A DNA stretch of 44,306 nucleotides from Sulfuricurvum sp. (lineage in GTDB: Bacteria; Campylobacterota; Campylobacteria; Campylobacterales; Sulfurimonadaceae): assembly GCA_030696285.1 (NCBI GenBank), contig JAUYSQ010000116.1, positions 1 through 44,306 on the forward strand, given 5' to 3'. This document shows positions 27,083 to 36,956 of this stretch, in pieces. Positions within the stretch are counted from its first letter, which is position 1. Every line of letters starts with the position of its first letter. The translations under genes and the position numbers were made by a program. Under the pieces are notes generated by a model. That model saw only the letters and a program-made list of their open reading frames with translations, ran no database searches and was not told where the DNA came from.

Positions 27083-28275
27083 GTATCGTTAGCTACCTCG
27101 TCAAACGTTTTTTACGATTTGACAAAGAACAGCCCTTTATTTTCCTCTCAGCATTGCTTGCATTTTCAGGAATTGCCCTTGGGGTGATGGTACTTATCAT
27201 CGCGATGGCTCTGATGAACGGCTTTGACAATGAGTTTAAGAAAAAACTCACCGTGATGAACTATCCCCTCACCATTCAGCCAAAATTTTACGGCTCCGTA
27301 GATACTGCTCTTTTACAGCAACTCGAAGCAAAATTTCCGGAACTCGCTTTTAGCCCTTACATCAACGCTTCTGTTTTATGCCGTCATGACACAATGCTGG
27401 AAGGCGGGTATCTTTTCGGAGTTGATTTCAAGCGTGAGGCTGCTGTTAACGACATCGTAGCTCTTGGATTAAAACATCGGATACCAACAGGGTTTGAGGT
27501 GATGGTGGGTAAAGGGTTGATGGAAGAATACAGTATAGCAAAGGATGCAAAACTTACCTATATATTTACCCAACTCGAACCGGGTGGAATTTCTATGACA
27601 CCGAAAATGAAACGCTTTAGAGCGGTCAGTACGTTTGATTCAGGGCTAAGTGCTTATGACAAAGGGTATTCGTACACCTCTATCGAGTCAATGCAAAAAA
27701 TATTAGCCATCCCTGAAAACCTTTACGATGGTATTCATATCCATTCGCCCAATCCGGAGGCGGATATAGCCCGTGTAGCAGCAGTTTTACCTGACAGTGT
27801 ATCCATACGCGGATGGTGGGAAGATAACGGAAACTTTTTTGCCGCACTTAAAATGGAAAAAATGTCTCTCTTTATCGTTTTGATGCTCATTATCCTCATT
27901 GCTGCCATTAATATTATTTCGTCACTCTTGATGACAGTAATGAATCGTCGCAGTGAAATTGCTTTGCTGTTATCGTTAGGGGCTTCCAAATATGAGGTCA
28001 AAAAAGTTTTTTTACTGCTGGGTATGATTATCGGCTCACTGGGGATTGTAACAGGTTCATTGCTGGGCTTTCTAGGGATATGGATTTTGGGTTCATTCGA
28101 TATTATCTCACTTCCGGCGGATGTTTATCCGACGTCGACACTTCCGTTGGATTTAACCGCGCTTGATTTCTTTTCTATCATTATCGGTGCATTTGTGATT
28201 GTTGTCTTATCCGCATGGTATCCGGCTAAAAAAGCGGCAGATGTTGATGTCCTGACGGTTCTGCGAAACGAATAA
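27079..28275 (+). CDS. LolC/LolE-type lipoprotein-releasing permease (LolF-like)
   Basis: Inner-membrane permease that extracts mature lipoproteins and hands them to LolA. The 398-aa protein has the FtsX-family layout: TM1 near 22-46 ([25 protein letters not shown]), a periplasmic domain of about 200 residues, and three C-terminal TMs starting at about 265. [19 protein letters not shown] is the coupling segment. Only one such permease gene is seen and no LolD ATPase is adjacent. Organisms with a single subunit are thought to use a LolF homodimer. The start is TTG overlapping the secA stop. Confidence 0.85.
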   Translation: MSIVSYLVKRFLRFDKEQPFIFLSALLAFSGIALGVMVLIIAMALMNGFDNEFKKKLTVMNYPLTIQPKFYGSVDTALLQQLEAKFPELAFSPYINASVLCRHDTMLEGGYLFGVDFKREAAVNDIVALGLKHRIPTGFEVMVGKGLMEEYSIAKDAKLTYIFTQLEPGGISMTPKMKRFRAVSTFDSGLSAYDKGYSYTSIESMQKILAIPENLYDGIHIHSPNPEADIARVAAVLPDSVSIRGWWEDNGNFFAALKMEKMSLFIVLMLIILIAAINIISSLLMTVMNRRSEIALLLSLGASKYEVKKVFLLLGMIIGSLGIVTGSLLGFLGIWILGSFDIISLPADVYPTSTLPLDLTALDFFSIIIGAFVIVVLSAWYPAKKAADVDVLTVLRNE

Positions 28276-28354
28276 TTCCTATTTTTTATTATGTTACCAT
28301 AACACTCAGATGCTTTTTATGGAGGGTATTTGAGATAATAAAAGGAGAAATAGG

Positions 28355-28360
28355 TATAAT
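28355..28360 (+). promoter_or_regulatory. -10 box of mltG
   Basis: A perfect TATAAT (AATAGGTATAATTATTT), 37 nt before the mltG ATG, in a 121-nt AT-rich gap after the LolC/E-like gene. Confidence 0.5.
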
Positions 28361-28396
28361 TATTTTACTTTTATATCCCCAAAATTGAGATGAGAC

Positions 28397-29392
28397 ATGT
28401 TAAAACCTTCAAGTAAAACAGTAAAGCCGAAAAGAGTCATTAAAAAGAGAAATAAGAAAAAAACCAGAAGTTTTAAATGGGTTTTTTTGATGATTTTGGT
28501 GATGATTTTATCGCTTGTAGCGTATTTGTTTACACCGGTAGTATCACCAAAAATTGTTTACATACCACAAGGCTCTGTCTTTAAAAGTGTAGCTCATCTT
28601 CAAGAGGAAGGGGTTAATCTTTACAAAATAGACGCACTTATCCTTCGTCTTCTTGGACACCCACAACAAGGGTGGATTGATTTAAAAGAGGAAAATCTTT
28701 CCCGTATTGAGTATCTTTACCGTCTTACCACCGCCAAAGCAGTAACGCATGAAATTACCCTTATTCCGGGGGAGACGACCGTCATTTTCTTCGAACAAAT
28801 TGCCAAGCAACTCTCATTGGATCCAAAAAAACTTCAAAAAGCGTATGCGCAATCACGTAAAATACCTGAAGGGATGTTCGCGCCCGATACATACAGTATC
28901 CCAAAAGACAGTGATGAAAAGAAAATAATCGATTTTCTATTAATGAGATCGGAAGAAAAGCACAAAAAGCTCTCAATAGAGCTTACCGGAAATTATGATA
29001 CGGCAAAATGGTTACATATTGTAACACTTGCTTCGGTCATTCAAAAAGAAGCTGCTTCCGTAGAGGATATGCCGATGGTAAGCTCTGTCATTCAAAACCG
29101 ATTAGCTAAGAAGATGCGGCTTCAAATGGATGGAACGCTCAATTACGGACAATATTCTCATCAAAAAGTGACTGCAGCACGTATACGAAGCGATAAAACA
29201 TCCTACAATACCTATAAGCACCGAGGTTTACCTGACTTTCCTATATGCAATGTCAGCAGAGCGGCGCTGGAAGCGGCTCTTCATCCGAAGCGTACCGATT
29301 TTCTCTATTTTGTGCGTGGGAAAAATGGAGAGCATGTCTATAGTAGTTACTTTTCTACACACCATAAAAACATAGTAAATGCTACAAAATGA
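28397..29392 (+). CDS. mltG: Endolytic peptidoglycan transglycosylase MltG
   Basis: Cuts nascent glycan strands and sets their length. The 331-aa protein has a very basic cytoplasmic head (KPKRVIKKRNKKKTR), one TM (WVFLMILVMILSLVAYLF), a LysM-like subdomain (PQGSVFKSVAHLQEEGV) and the YceG catalytic domain. The catalytic glutamate lies in ASVIQKEAAS, followed by QMDGTLNYG, and the tail LEAALHPKRTDFLYFVRG is diagnostic. It stands alone with its own promoter between the LolC/E-like gene and icd. Confidence 0.94.
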   Translation: MLKPSSKTVKPKRVIKKRNKKKTRSFKWVFLMILVMILSLVAYLFTPVVSPKIVYIPQGSVFKSVAHLQEEGVNLYKIDALILRLLGHPQQGWIDLKEENLSRIEYLYRLTTAKAVTHEITLIPGETTVIFFEQIAKQLSLDPKKLQKAYAQSRKIPEGMFAPDTYSIPKDSDEKKIIDFLLMRSEEKHKKLSIELTGNYDTAKWLHIVTLASVIQKEAASVEDMPMVSSVIQNRLAKKMRLQMDGTLNYGQYSHQKVTAARIRSDKTSYNTYKHRGLPDFPICNVSRAALEAALHPKRTDFLYFVRGKNGEHVYSSYFSTHHKNIVNATK

Positions 29393-29467
29393 AACATATA
29401 TCACGTTTTTCGAGCTCTTGTAAGGGACAAATAGCAAAAATGATAAGCCTAAGTGTTATGATGTTTG

Positions 29468-29473
29468 TATAAA
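29468..29473 (+). promoter_or_regulatory. Probable -10 box of icd
   Basis: TTTGTATAAA, 23 nt before an AGGAG-headed icd start. A TATAAT at 29476-29481 also exists but would place the start site inside the ribosome-binding site, so the upstream box is preferred. Confidence 0.4.
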
Positions 29474-29495
29474 AATATAATGACAGGAGAACCTG

Positions 29496-31691
29496 ATGGC
29501 AAAAATCATTTGGTCAGTAATTGATGAAGCACCGGCACTAGCGACATACTCGCTACTTCCAATCGTAAATGCATTCACACAAGCCGCAGGCGTTGAAGTT
29601 GTAACAAGTGATATCTCACTTGCAGGTCGCGTTATCGCAACATTCCCGGAAAGAATGACAGACGCTCAGCGTATCCCCGATAATCTTGCAGAATTAGGCA
29701 AGATTGCTATGCAGCCTGATGGCAATATCATTAAACTTCCTAATATTTCTGCATCGATTCCACAGCTCAAAGCAGCGATTGAAGAACTTCAATCTCAAGG
29801 CTATGATCTTCCTAACTATCCTGAAGAGCCAAAAACAGAGGAAGAAAAAGAAGTTCAATCACGTTACTCAGCATGTTTAGGTTCAGCCGTTAATCCGGTT
29901 CTTCGTGAAGGTAACTCAGACCGTCGTGCTGCCGTTGCAGTTAAAAATTTCGCTAAGAAAAACCCGCATAAACTTCGTGCTTGGGATGAAGGTTCAAAAA
30001 CGCGTGTAGCCCACATGAACAGCGGCGATTTCTATGCAAATGAACAGTCAATCATCAAAAATGGTGACGGGAAGGTAACGATCGCTCTAAACGGCAAAAC
30101 TCTTAAAGAAATTGATGCAAAAGATAAAGAAGTACTTGACGGTACATTCTTGAGTGCAAAAGCACTTCGTTCATTCTTGGCAGATTCAATCGCTGAAGCA
30201 AAAGAGAAAAACATCCTTTGGTCAATCCACCTCAAAGCAACGATGATGAAAGTTTCTGACCCAATCATGTTTGGTCATGCTGTAACGGTATTTTTTAAAG
30301 ATGTATTTGATAAATACGGTGCAGAGTTCAAAGAGATTGGTGTTAACCCAAATCTTGGTCTTGGCGATCTTTACAAAAAATTGGCAAAATTGCCAGCGGA
30401 TAAAAAAGCCGAAATAGAAGCAGCTATCATGGCGGTTTACCCAACTCAGCCGGCTATGGCGATGGTTGATTCGGATAAAGGGATCACTAACCTTCATGCG
30501 TCTAACGATGTTATTATTGATGCTTCATTGCCGGTTGTTGTACGTGACGGCGGTAAAATGTGGAATCCGGCAGGGAAAGTAGAGCAATGTGTTGTGACGA
30601 TTCCTGACCGTTGTTATGCGACAATGTACTCTGAGTGTATCGAAGACTGTAAGAAAAACGGTCAATTTGACGTGACAACTATGGGTTCAGTATCCAATGT
30701 TGGTCTTATGGCACAAAAAGCAGAAGAGTACGGTTCACACCCGACAACGTTTGAACTTGCAGAAGACGGTGTTGTAACCGTTATCGATTCTACGGGTACA
30801 TTGATGACGTTTAACGTGGAAAAAGGTGATATCTGGCGTATGTCTCGTGCAAAAGACATTCCGATCAAAGACTGGGTTCGTCTTGCAGTAGAACGTGCTG
30901 AGATTGAAAATATTCCAGTTGTATTTTGGTTAGATGAAAACCGTGCGCACGATGCAGAGATTATCAAAAAAGTAAACGCATACCTTCCAGAGTTCAACAA
31001 ATCAGGTATTGAATACCATATTATGGCACCTGAAAAGGCTATGGCATTCTCGCTCAAACGTGTACGTGCCGGTCAAAATACCATTTCAGCAACCGGTAAC
31101 GTTCTTCGTGACTACTTGACTGACTTGTTCCCTATCTTAGAGCTTGGAACATCGGCTAAAATGCTCTCTATCGTTCCTTTGCTTGCAGGCGGCGGATTGT
31201 TCGAAACGGGTGCGGGCGGTTCTGCTCCTAAGCACGTTGAGCAGTTTATCAATGAGGGTCACCTTCGTTGGGACTCATTGGGTGAATTCTTGGCATTGGC
31301 TGAATCACTTCGTCATATCAATAAAACAAAAAATGACAGTAAGCTTGCAGCGGTTACCGCAGCACTTGATGTTGCGAATGCAGCTTATCTTGACAATAAT
31401 AAAGAGCCTTCACGCAAAGCAGGCGAGCCGGATAATAAGGCAAGTCATTTCTTCCTTGCTCAATACTGGGCAAAAGCATTGGCTGAGCAAACAAATGATG
31501 CAGAGCTTGCAGCTAAATTTGCTGCGGTAGCTAAAGCGCTTACCGACAATGAAGCAAAAATTATGGAAGAGCTTCTTTCTGTTGAAGGAAAAGCTCAAGA
31601 TATCGGTGGCTATTTCCACCCAAATAGCGTAAAAACTGAAAATGCAATGCGTCCAAGTGCAACATTAAACGCAATTATCGCTTCTATCTAA
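29496..31691 (+). CDS. icd: Isocitrate dehydrogenase, NADP-dependent, monomeric type
   Basis: Interconverts isocitrate and 2-oxoglutarate + CO2 with NADP(H). In the reductive TCA cycle it works in the carboxylating direction. The 731-aa protein belongs to the monomeric IDH family (about 740 aa), unrelated in length to the 45-kDa dimeric form. The opening [22 protein letters not shown], the [20 protein letters not shown] motif and [39 protein letters not shown]-type segments are characteristic. AGGAG lies 6 nt before the ATG. Two hairpins follow before mdh. Confidence 0.97.
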   Translation: MAKIIWSVIDEAPALATYSLLPIVNAFTQAAGVEVVTSDISLAGRVIATFPERMTDAQRIPDNLAELGKIAMQPDGNIIKLPNISASIPQLKAAIEELQSQGYDLPNYPEEPKTEEEKEVQSRYSACLGSAVNPVLREGNSDRRAAVAVKNFAKKNPHKLRAWDEGSKTRVAHMNSGDFYANEQSIIKNGDGKVTIALNGKTLKEIDAKDKEVLDGTFLSAKALRSFLADSIAEAKEKNILWSIHLKATMMKVSDPIMFGHAVTVFFKDVFDKYGAEFKEIGVNPNLGLGDLYKKLAKLPADKKAEIEAAIMAVYPTQPAMAMVDSDKGITNLHASNDVIIDASLPVVVRDGGKMWNPAGKVEQCVVTIPDRCYATMYSECIEDCKKNGQFDVTTMGSVSNVGLMAQKAEEYGSHPTTFELAEDGVVTVIDSTGTLMTFNVEKGDIWRMSRAKDIPIKDWVRLAVERAEIENIPVVFWLDENRAHDAEIIKKVNAYLPEFNKSGIEYHIMAPEKAMAFSLKRVRAGQNTISATGNVLRDYLTDLFPILELGTSAKMLSIVPLLAGGGLFETGAGGSAPKHVEQFINEGHLRWDSLGEFLALAESLRHINKTKNDSKLAAVTAALDVANAAYLDNNKEPSRKAGEPDNKASHFFLAQYWAKALAEQTNDAELAAKFAAVAKALTDNEAKIMEELLSVEGKAQDIGGYFHPNSVKTENAMRPSATLNAIIASI

Positions 31692-31700
31692 GTTCATACT

Positions 31701-31758
31701 TCCGGGGTTAACCCGGAGATGATCGTTTTTTATCTGTAGAGGTTCTCTATAGATAAAA
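31701..31758 (+). terminator. Tandem hairpins after icd (possible attenuating terminator)
   Basis: Hairpin 1 is TCCGGG-GTTAA-CCCGGA (31701-31717), followed after 8 nt by a T-run (31726-31731). Hairpin 2 has 14-nt arms, TTTTATCTGTAGAG/CTCTATAGATAAAA (31728-31741 and 31745-31758), with one G-U pair and a 3-nt loop, but no downstream T-run. The second stem reuses the T-run of the first, so the two structures could compete. Confidence 0.45.
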
Positions 31759-31837
31759 GGCGATAGGTTTTCGTCTCATGGTTTAGCTCTCTTGCATGTA
31801 TGCTTCTAAGTGTTTTCGCTGCGAAAATAGTATTGAG

Positions 31838-31843
31838 TATAAT
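31838..31843 (+). promoter_or_regulatory. -10 box of the mdh-fumC-suc-oor operon
   Basis: A perfect TATAAT (TTGAGTATAATAAAAG), 41 nt before the mdh ATG and downstream of the icd hairpins. It is the likely main start of the long reductive TCA operon. Confidence 0.5.
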
Positions 31844-31883
31844 AAAAGAGAGTGAGGCCTATTTTGACACTAGGAGTTCAAAA

Positions 31884-32840
31884 ATGGTTAAAGGTAAACG
31901 TGTCGGAATCGTTGGCGCAGGAAATGTTGGGTCGACAATCGCATACTCATTGGCTATGCTCGGTTCATGTCATGAAATTATTTTACGTGACAATAAAATG
32001 GAGATTGCAAAAGGTAAAGCACTTGACATGTCTCAAGCAGCAGCAGCGGTACGAAGTCACTCGGTAGTCAGTGTTGCCGAAAAAATGTCCGATTTAACCG
32101 ATTGTGATATTGTTGTTATTACCGCAGGCAGCCCGCGTCTTCCGGGTATGAGCCGTGATGATCTTTTGATGATCAATGCCAAAGTAACACGTGAAGTGAT
32201 TCAAGGTATCGCAAAATATTCTCCCAATGCTATTATTATTATGGTTTCCAATCCTTTGGATGCTATGACGTATGTTGCGCTTAAAGAGAGCGGATTTGAT
32301 CGCAGTCGTGTTATCGGTATGGCCGGTATTTTGGACAGTGCGCGTATGGCGGCATTTATCCAGGAAAAATTGGGGTATGGCGGCGGACAAATTCGTGCAT
32401 CGGTTATGGGCGGTCATGGTGATGATATGGTTCCGCTTCCTCGTTATTCGACGGTTGCAGGTGTTCCTCTCTCCGATCTCTTAACGCAAGATGAGATTGA
32501 TGAAGTTGTTCAGCGTACACGAAAGGGCGGGGCAGAGATTGTTGCGTTATTACAAACCGGTTCAGCCTATTATGCTCCTGCAAAATCAACGGCTATTATG
32601 GTCGAAGCCATTTTAAAAGATACCAAACAGATTCATGCGTGTGCGGTTTATCTGGAAGGTGAATACGGCTACAGCGGTGTTGTGAGCGGCGTACCTGTTA
32701 TGTTAGGGGCAAATGGTGTTGAAAAAATTATTGAAATCACTTTGGATGAATCCGAAAAAGAGATGTTTGCAAATTCATGCGCATCGGTTCAATCGTTGAT
32801 CGATACTCTTAATACCAACAATTTTTTTCAAGGAGCATAA
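31884..32840 (+). CDS. mdh: Malate dehydrogenase (lactate/malate dehydrogenase family)
   Basis: Reduces oxaloacetate to malate with NADH. The true start is the ATG at 31884, with AGGAG 7 nt upstream; it begins [16 protein letters not shown], the Rossmann glycine motif. The track's upstream extension from 31800 covers the promoter. The protein is 318 aa. The Arg-containing loop [12 protein letters not shown] indicates malate rather than lactate, and catalytic His is in GGHGDDMVP. This is the tetrameric LDH-like MDH seen in many autotrophs. fumC starts 2 nt downstream. Confidence 0.94.
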   Translation: MVKGKRVGIVGAGNVGSTIAYSLAMLGSCHEIILRDNKMEIAKGKALDMSQAAAAVRSHSVVSVAEKMSDLTDCDIVVITAGSPRLPGMSRDDLLMINAKVTREVIQGIAKYSPNAIIIMVSNPLDAMTYVALKESGFDRSRVIGMAGILDSARMAAFIQEKLGYGGGQIRASVMGGHGDDMVPLPRYSTVAGVPLSDLLTQDEIDEVVQRTRKGGAEIVALLQTGSAYYAPAKSTAIMVEAILKDTKQIHACAVYLEGEYGYSGVVSGVPVMLGANGVEKIIEITLDESEKEMFANSCASVQSLIDTLNTNNFFQGA

Positions 32841-32842
32841 GT

Positions 32843-34234
32843 ATGGACTTTCGCGTAGAAAAAGACACAATGGGGGAAGTTCGAGTTCCGAATGATACCT
32901 ATTGGGGAGCGCAAACACAGCGTTCATTGGAAAACTTTCAAATCGGTGAGGAGAAAATGCCGTACGAAATCACCCGTGCATTTTCACTTTTGAAAAAAGC
33001 GGTTGCTCTTGTGAACTGTGATTTGGGAATGCTTCCCAAAGAGAAAGCCGATGCAATAGCACAAGCAGCAGATGAGATGTTGGCGGGGAAACTTGATGAG
33101 CATTATCCCCTTGTTGTATGGCAAACGGGTTCAGGTACGCAATCCAATATGAATAATAATGAAGTATTGGCTTCCCGTGCAACTGAGATTTTAGGCGGTG
33201 ATTTCCGCACTCAAAAATTGGTTCACCCTAATGATGATGTCAATAAATCACAAAGTTCAAACGATACCTATCCGACAGCATTGCACGTTGCAGCGATTAT
33301 TGCCGTTGAAACCCGCCTTTTGCCTGCTATTGATCACTTGCGAAAAACATTGGCGCAGAAATCGGAAGCATTTAATGATATCGTTAAAATTGGACGAACC
33401 CATTTACAAGATGCGACGCCATTGACTCTTGGTCAAGAGATCAGCGGTTGGGTAGAGATGCTCAATAAATGCGAAAAAATGGCAAAAGATTCTCTTGATT
33501 CTGTACGTGAACTTGCCCTTGGCGGTACGGCAGTAGGAACAGGGCTGAATGCTCATCCGGAACTCGGAGTTCGTGTAGCTGCTAAACTGACTGAACTTAC
33601 AGGGCATCAGTTTATTACCGCTCCGAATAAATTTCACGCATTGACAAGTCATGATGCCCTCGTATTTGCACACGGTGCTCTCAAAGCCCTTGCTGCCGAT
33701 ATGATGAAAATTGCCAACGATGTTCGCTGGTTAGCATCAGGTCCACGTTGCGGTATTGGAGAAATTACGATCCCTGAAAATGAACCGGGTTCATCCATTA
33801 TGCCGGGTAAAGTCAACCCAACTCAAAGCGAAGCAGTGACGATGGTTGCATGTCAAGTGATGGGGAACGATGCTGCCATTGGTTTTGCAGCGAGTCAAGG
33901 AAATTTTGAACTGAATGTTTTCAAGCCGGTTATCGCGTATAACTTCTTGCAATCGGTTCGTTTATTGGCAGATTCAATTGTATCCTTTAACGATAACTGT
34001 GCCGTCGGGATTGAGCCGGTACGTGATCAAATCGATCATTATTTGAATAATTCACTGATGCTCGTTACGGCACTTAATCCGTATATCGGTTATGAAAATG
34101 CGGCGAAAATCGCAAAAACTGCCCATAAAGAAAACTCTACACTGAAAGCAACAGCTATTAAGCTTGGCCTTCTCAGCGCAGAGGATTTCGATAAATATGT
34201 CATCCCTGAAGAGATGACAAGACCAATAGCGTAA
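32843..34234 (+). CDS. fumC: Fumarate hydratase, class II
   Basis: Interconverts malate and fumarate. The 463-aa iron-independent fumarase has the superfamily signature [13 protein letters not shown] (about 318-330), the [11 protein letters not shown] motif (about 94-105), the [17 protein letters not shown] site and [22 protein letters not shown] ends about 7 nt before the ATG. It follows mdh at 2 nt and precedes sucC at 20 nt, in the order of the reductive TCA cycle. Confidence 0.97.
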   Translation: MDFRVEKDTMGEVRVPNDTYWGAQTQRSLENFQIGEEKMPYEITRAFSLLKKAVALVNCDLGMLPKEKADAIAQAADEMLAGKLDEHYPLVVWQTGSGTQSNMNNNEVLASRATEILGGDFRTQKLVHPNDDVNKSQSSNDTYPTALHVAAIIAVETRLLPAIDHLRKTLAQKSEAFNDIVKIGRTHLQDATPLTLGQEISGWVEMLNKCEKMAKDSLDSVRELALGGTAVGTGLNAHPELGVRVAAKLTELTGHQFITAPNKFHALTSHDALVFAHGALKALAADMMKIANDVRWLASGPRCGIGEITIPENEPGSSIMPGKVNPTQSEAVTMVACQVMGNDAAIGFAASQGNFELNVFKPVIAYNFLQSVRLLADSIVSFNDNCAVGIEPVRDQIDHYLNNSLMLVTALNPYIGYENAAKIAKTAHKENSTLKATAIKLGLLSAEDFDKYVIPEEMTRPIA

Positions 34235-34254
34235 ACTTAAACAGGAGGAATGGA

Positions 34255-35424
34255 ATGAATATTCATGAATATCAAGCAAAAGAGTTATTCAAGAAATACA
34301 ATGTACCAACAGTACGTGGTCACATCGTATTTACGCCCGATGAAGCAGTAAAAGCTGCTCAAGAGTTAGGTGGCAGTATTTGGGTCGTCAAAGCTCAAAT
34401 TCATGCAGGTGGACGTGGACTTGGCGGTGGTGTCAAGTTAGCACGCTCAACAGCTGAAGTACGGCAGTTGGCAAGTGAAATTTTAGGAATGACTCTTGTT
34501 ACGCATCAAACAGGACCCGAGGGTAAACTGGTACAAAAAGTTTACATCGAAGAGGGTGCAGACATCAAAAAAGAGTACTATCTTGGTCTTCTCCTTGACC
34601 GTGCACTTGAAATGCCTATTATGATGGCATCAACTGAGGGCGGTATGGCAATTGAAGATGTTGCTCACAATACGCCTGAAAAAATTATCAAGGTTGCTAT
34701 TGATCCTTTGACTGGTTTTCAATCATTCCATGGTCGTAAATTGGCATTTGGATTAGGTCTTCCAACGGAAGAGATTAATACCTTTATCAAATTTGCATCA
34801 GCGCTTTATAAAGTGTACATGGATCACGATGCAGAGATGATTGAGATCAATCCTTTGGTCAAAACAGGCGATGGCAAATTTTTGGCATTGGATGCAAAAA
34901 TGGGCTTTGACAACAATGCCTTGTATCGTCAAGATCAAGTTCGTGAAATGCGTGACTTGAGCGAAGAAGAGCCGACAGAAATCGAAGCGGATAAATACGG
35001 TTTGAGCTATATCAAACTTGACGGAAATGTTGGTTGTATGGTTAATGGTGCCGGTCTTGCGATGGGGACTATGGATACTATCAATTACGAAGGCGGAAAA
35101 CCGGCAAACTTCCTTGATGTCGGCGGTTCAGCAAGTGCAGAGACCGTTGCAAAAGGGTTTGATATTATCTTGAAAGACCCGAATGTAAAAGCAATTTTTG
35201 TTAATATCTTTGGTGGAATTGTACGATGTGACCGTGTTGCTAACGGGATTATCGAAGCGACAAAAATCACCAATGTAAACGTTCCTGTTATTGTCCGTCT
35301 CGATGGTACAAATGCTATTGAAGCGGCAGAAATTTTGAACAATGCCGGAATCGCGAATATCGTAGCGGCAACGGATCTTGCAGACGGTGCACGCAAAGCC
35401 GTAGCAGCAGCGAAAGGAGAATAA
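34255..35424 (+). CDS. sucC: Succinyl-CoA ligase, beta subunit
   Basis: With SucD, makes succinyl-CoA from succinate, CoA and ATP in the reductive direction. The 389-aa protein has an N-terminal ATP-grasp domain starting [18 protein letters not shown], the [18 protein letters not shown] loop (about 44-61), EINPLVKT, and the C-terminal CoA-ligase half with FLDVGGSAS and [17 protein letters not shown] lies just upstream. sucD follows at 3 nt. Confidence 0.97.
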   Translation: MNIHEYQAKELFKKYNVPTVRGHIVFTPDEAVKAAQELGGSIWVVKAQIHAGGRGLGGGVKLARSTAEVRQLASEILGMTLVTHQTGPEGKLVQKVYIEEGADIKKEYYLGLLLDRALEMPIMMASTEGGMAIEDVAHNTPEKIIKVAIDPLTGFQSFHGRKLAFGLGLPTEEINTFIKFASALYKVYMDHDAEMIEINPLVKTGDGKFLALDAKMGFDNNALYRQDQVREMRDLSEEEPTEIEADKYGLSYIKLDGNVGCMVNGAGLAMGTMDTINYEGGKPANFLDVGGSASAETVAKGFDIILKDPNVKAIFVNIFGGIVRCDRVANGIIEATKITNVNVPVIVRLDGTNAIEAAEILNNAGIANIVAATDLADGARKAVAAAKGE

Positions 35425-35427
35425 TTA

Positions 35428-36303
35428 ATGTCAATTTTGGTAAACAAAGATACAAAAGTTATCGTTCAAGGCTTTACAGGAAAAGAGGGTACCTTTCACG
35501 CTGAGCAGTGTGCAGCGTATGGTACAAAAATTGTTGGCGGCGTAACTCCGGGTAAAGGTGGACAAACTCATCTTGGTCAGCCTGTATTTAATACGGTTCA
35601 CGAAGCGGTAGCCGCTACAGGTGCTACGGTTTCTATGATTTTCGTTCCACCTGCCTTTGTCTCTGATGCAGTAATGGAAGCGGCAGATGCCGGAATCAAT
35701 CTTGCCGTTATTATTACCGAGGGTGCCCCGGTCAAAGATATGATGTTTGCAAAAGCATACGCGGTTAAAAAAGATATGATGACCATCGGGCCAAATTGTC
35801 CTGGAATTATCACGGCAGATGAGTGTAAAATCGGGATTATGCCGGGCTTTATTTTCAAAAAAGGGAATGTCGGGCTTATCTCTAAATCAGGGACATTGAC
35901 GTATGAGTCGGCGAACCAAGTGGTCAAAGAGGGCTTTGGTATTACGACAGCTGTCGGTATCGGCGGCGATCCAATTATTGGATTAAGCTACAAAGATTTA
36001 TTACCAATGTTTGAAGCTGATCCGGAAACGCATGCGATCGTTATGATCGGTGAAATCGGTGGTGATTTGGAAATCCAAGCAGCAGCGTACATCAAAGAAC
36101 ACATCACCAAACCGGTAGTTGCATTTATCGCAGGACAAACGGCTCCTGCCGGAAAACGTATGGGTCATGCGGGTGCAATTATCTCCGGAAGTGCAGGTAC
36201 TGCGCAAGAGAAAATGGCAGCTCTTGAAGCAGCAGGCGTTACGGTTGTTGTTTCTCCTGCAGATATCGGAAAAGCGATTGCCAAGGTAATGGCAGCGTTA
36301 TGA
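35428..36303 (+). CDS. sucD: Succinyl-CoA ligase, alpha subunit
   Basis: Carries the CoA site and the phosphohistidine. The 291-aa protein has a Rossmann CoA-binding domain ([15 protein letters not shown], about 13-27; [10 protein letters not shown]), GPNCPGIIT in the middle and [18 protein letters not shown] containing the active-site histidine. Its start follows AAAGGAG of the sucC end. Its stop overlaps the next gene, a small HMA-type protein, by 4 nt (ATGA). Confidence 0.97.
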   Translation: MSILVNKDTKVIVQGFTGKEGTFHAEQCAAYGTKIVGGVTPGKGGQTHLGQPVFNTVHEAVAATGATVSMIFVPPAFVSDAVMEAADAGINLAVIITEGAPVKDMMFAKAYAVKKDMMTIGPNCPGIITADECKIGIMPGFIFKKGNVGLISKSGTLTYESANQVVKEGFGITTAVGIGGDPIIGLSYKDLLPMFEADPETHAIVMIGEIGGDLEIQAAAYIKEHITKPVVAFIAGQTAPAGKRMGHAGAIISGSAGTAQEKMAALEAAGVTVVVSPADIGKAIAKVMAAL

Positions 36304-36590
36304 TTCAAACCTTTGAAGTGGCCAATGTACGTTGCGGCGGATGCGTCAATACAATTACAAAAGCACTTCAAGAAGCAGGGTTTAAAGGGATCAGCGTTGA
36401 TCTTTCGTGCGAGCCACGTAAAGTAACAGTGGAAGCTGTTGATGAGGCGCAATTAGCACAATTTACTACTATATTAAGAAAATTGGGTTATCCTTTAACT
36501 GATATAGATAATGGATTAATTGAAGGTACGGTTCTCAAAGCAAAAAGCTTTGTTTCATGTGCAGTAGGAAAGTTTGGTAGTGAAAATTAA
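36300..36590 (+). CDS. Small heavy-metal-associated (HMA) domain protein
   Basis: A 96-aa protein with a ferredoxin-like HMA fold in the first about 65 residues: [20 protein letters not shown], where CGGC at 12-15 is in the place of the metal-binding CxxC, and a second half ending RKLGYPL. About 30 extra residues follow ([22 protein letters not shown]), with another cysteine. It resembles CopZ/Atx1-type metallochaperones, but the usual Met of GMxCxxC is replaced by Val-Arg. It overlaps sucD by 4 nt and sits 15 nt before oorD, so it is translated with the TCA enzymes. A role in delivering or sensing a metal for them is inference. Confidence 0.75.
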   Translation: MIQTFEVANVRCGGCVNTITKALQEAGFKGISVDLSCEPRKVTVEAVDEAQLAQFTTILRKLGYPLTDIDNGLIEGTVLKAKSFVSCAVGKFGSEN

Positions 36591-36605
36591 TTTTAAGGAG
36601 AATGT

Positions 36606-36956
36606 ATGATAACTAGCGGAATGATTGAATTCACAGGAGCACCTGTTTGGATCAACAGAGACACTTGTAAAGCGTGTGATATCTGTGTATCAGTATGTCC
36701 ATCAGGTGTTCTAGGAATGAGATATGACTCTACATCAACTTTGGGAGCAATGATCTCTGTTGATAATCCAGATGCATGTATCGGTTGTAATGACTGTGAA
36801 TTAAACTGTCCTGACTTTGCTATTTACGTAGCAAGCAAGGAAGATCTAGCATCAGTCGGCAAAAAGTTTGCAAAACTTACTGATGATGCAAAAGAACGTC
36901 AAATAAAAATTGTTGAAAACAATTATATGTCTTTAGACCTGCAAGGAGTTAAATAA
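36606..36956 (+). CDS. oorD: 2-oxoglutarate:ferredoxin oxidoreductase, delta (ferredoxin-like) subunit
   Basis: Electron-carrying subunit of the OorDABC enzyme, which in autotrophic growth carboxylates succinyl-CoA to 2-oxoglutarate with reduced ferredoxin. The 116-aa protein has two 4Fe-4S motifs: CKACDICVSVCPSG (about 22-35) and CIGCNDCELNCPD. The N-terminal ITSGMIEFTGAPVWINRDT is typical of OorD. AAGGAG lies 5 nt before the ATG. The stop overlaps oorA by 1 nt (TAATG). Confidence 0.95.
   Translation: MITSGMIEFTGAPVWINRDTCKACDICVSVCPSGVLGMRYDSTSTLGAMISVDNPDACIGCNDCELNCPDFAIYVASKEDLASVGKKFAKLTDDAKERQIKIVENNYMSLDLQGVK

Noticed and set aside
31144-31530. 128-aa ORF inside icd
   Set aside because: A same-strand frame-shifted shadow of the intact isocitrate dehydrogenase.
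31800-31883. N-terminal extension of malate dehydrogenase suggested by the ORF track
   Set aside because: The extension covers a TATAAT promoter and an AGGAG site; the Rossmann fold starts directly at the ATG at 31884.
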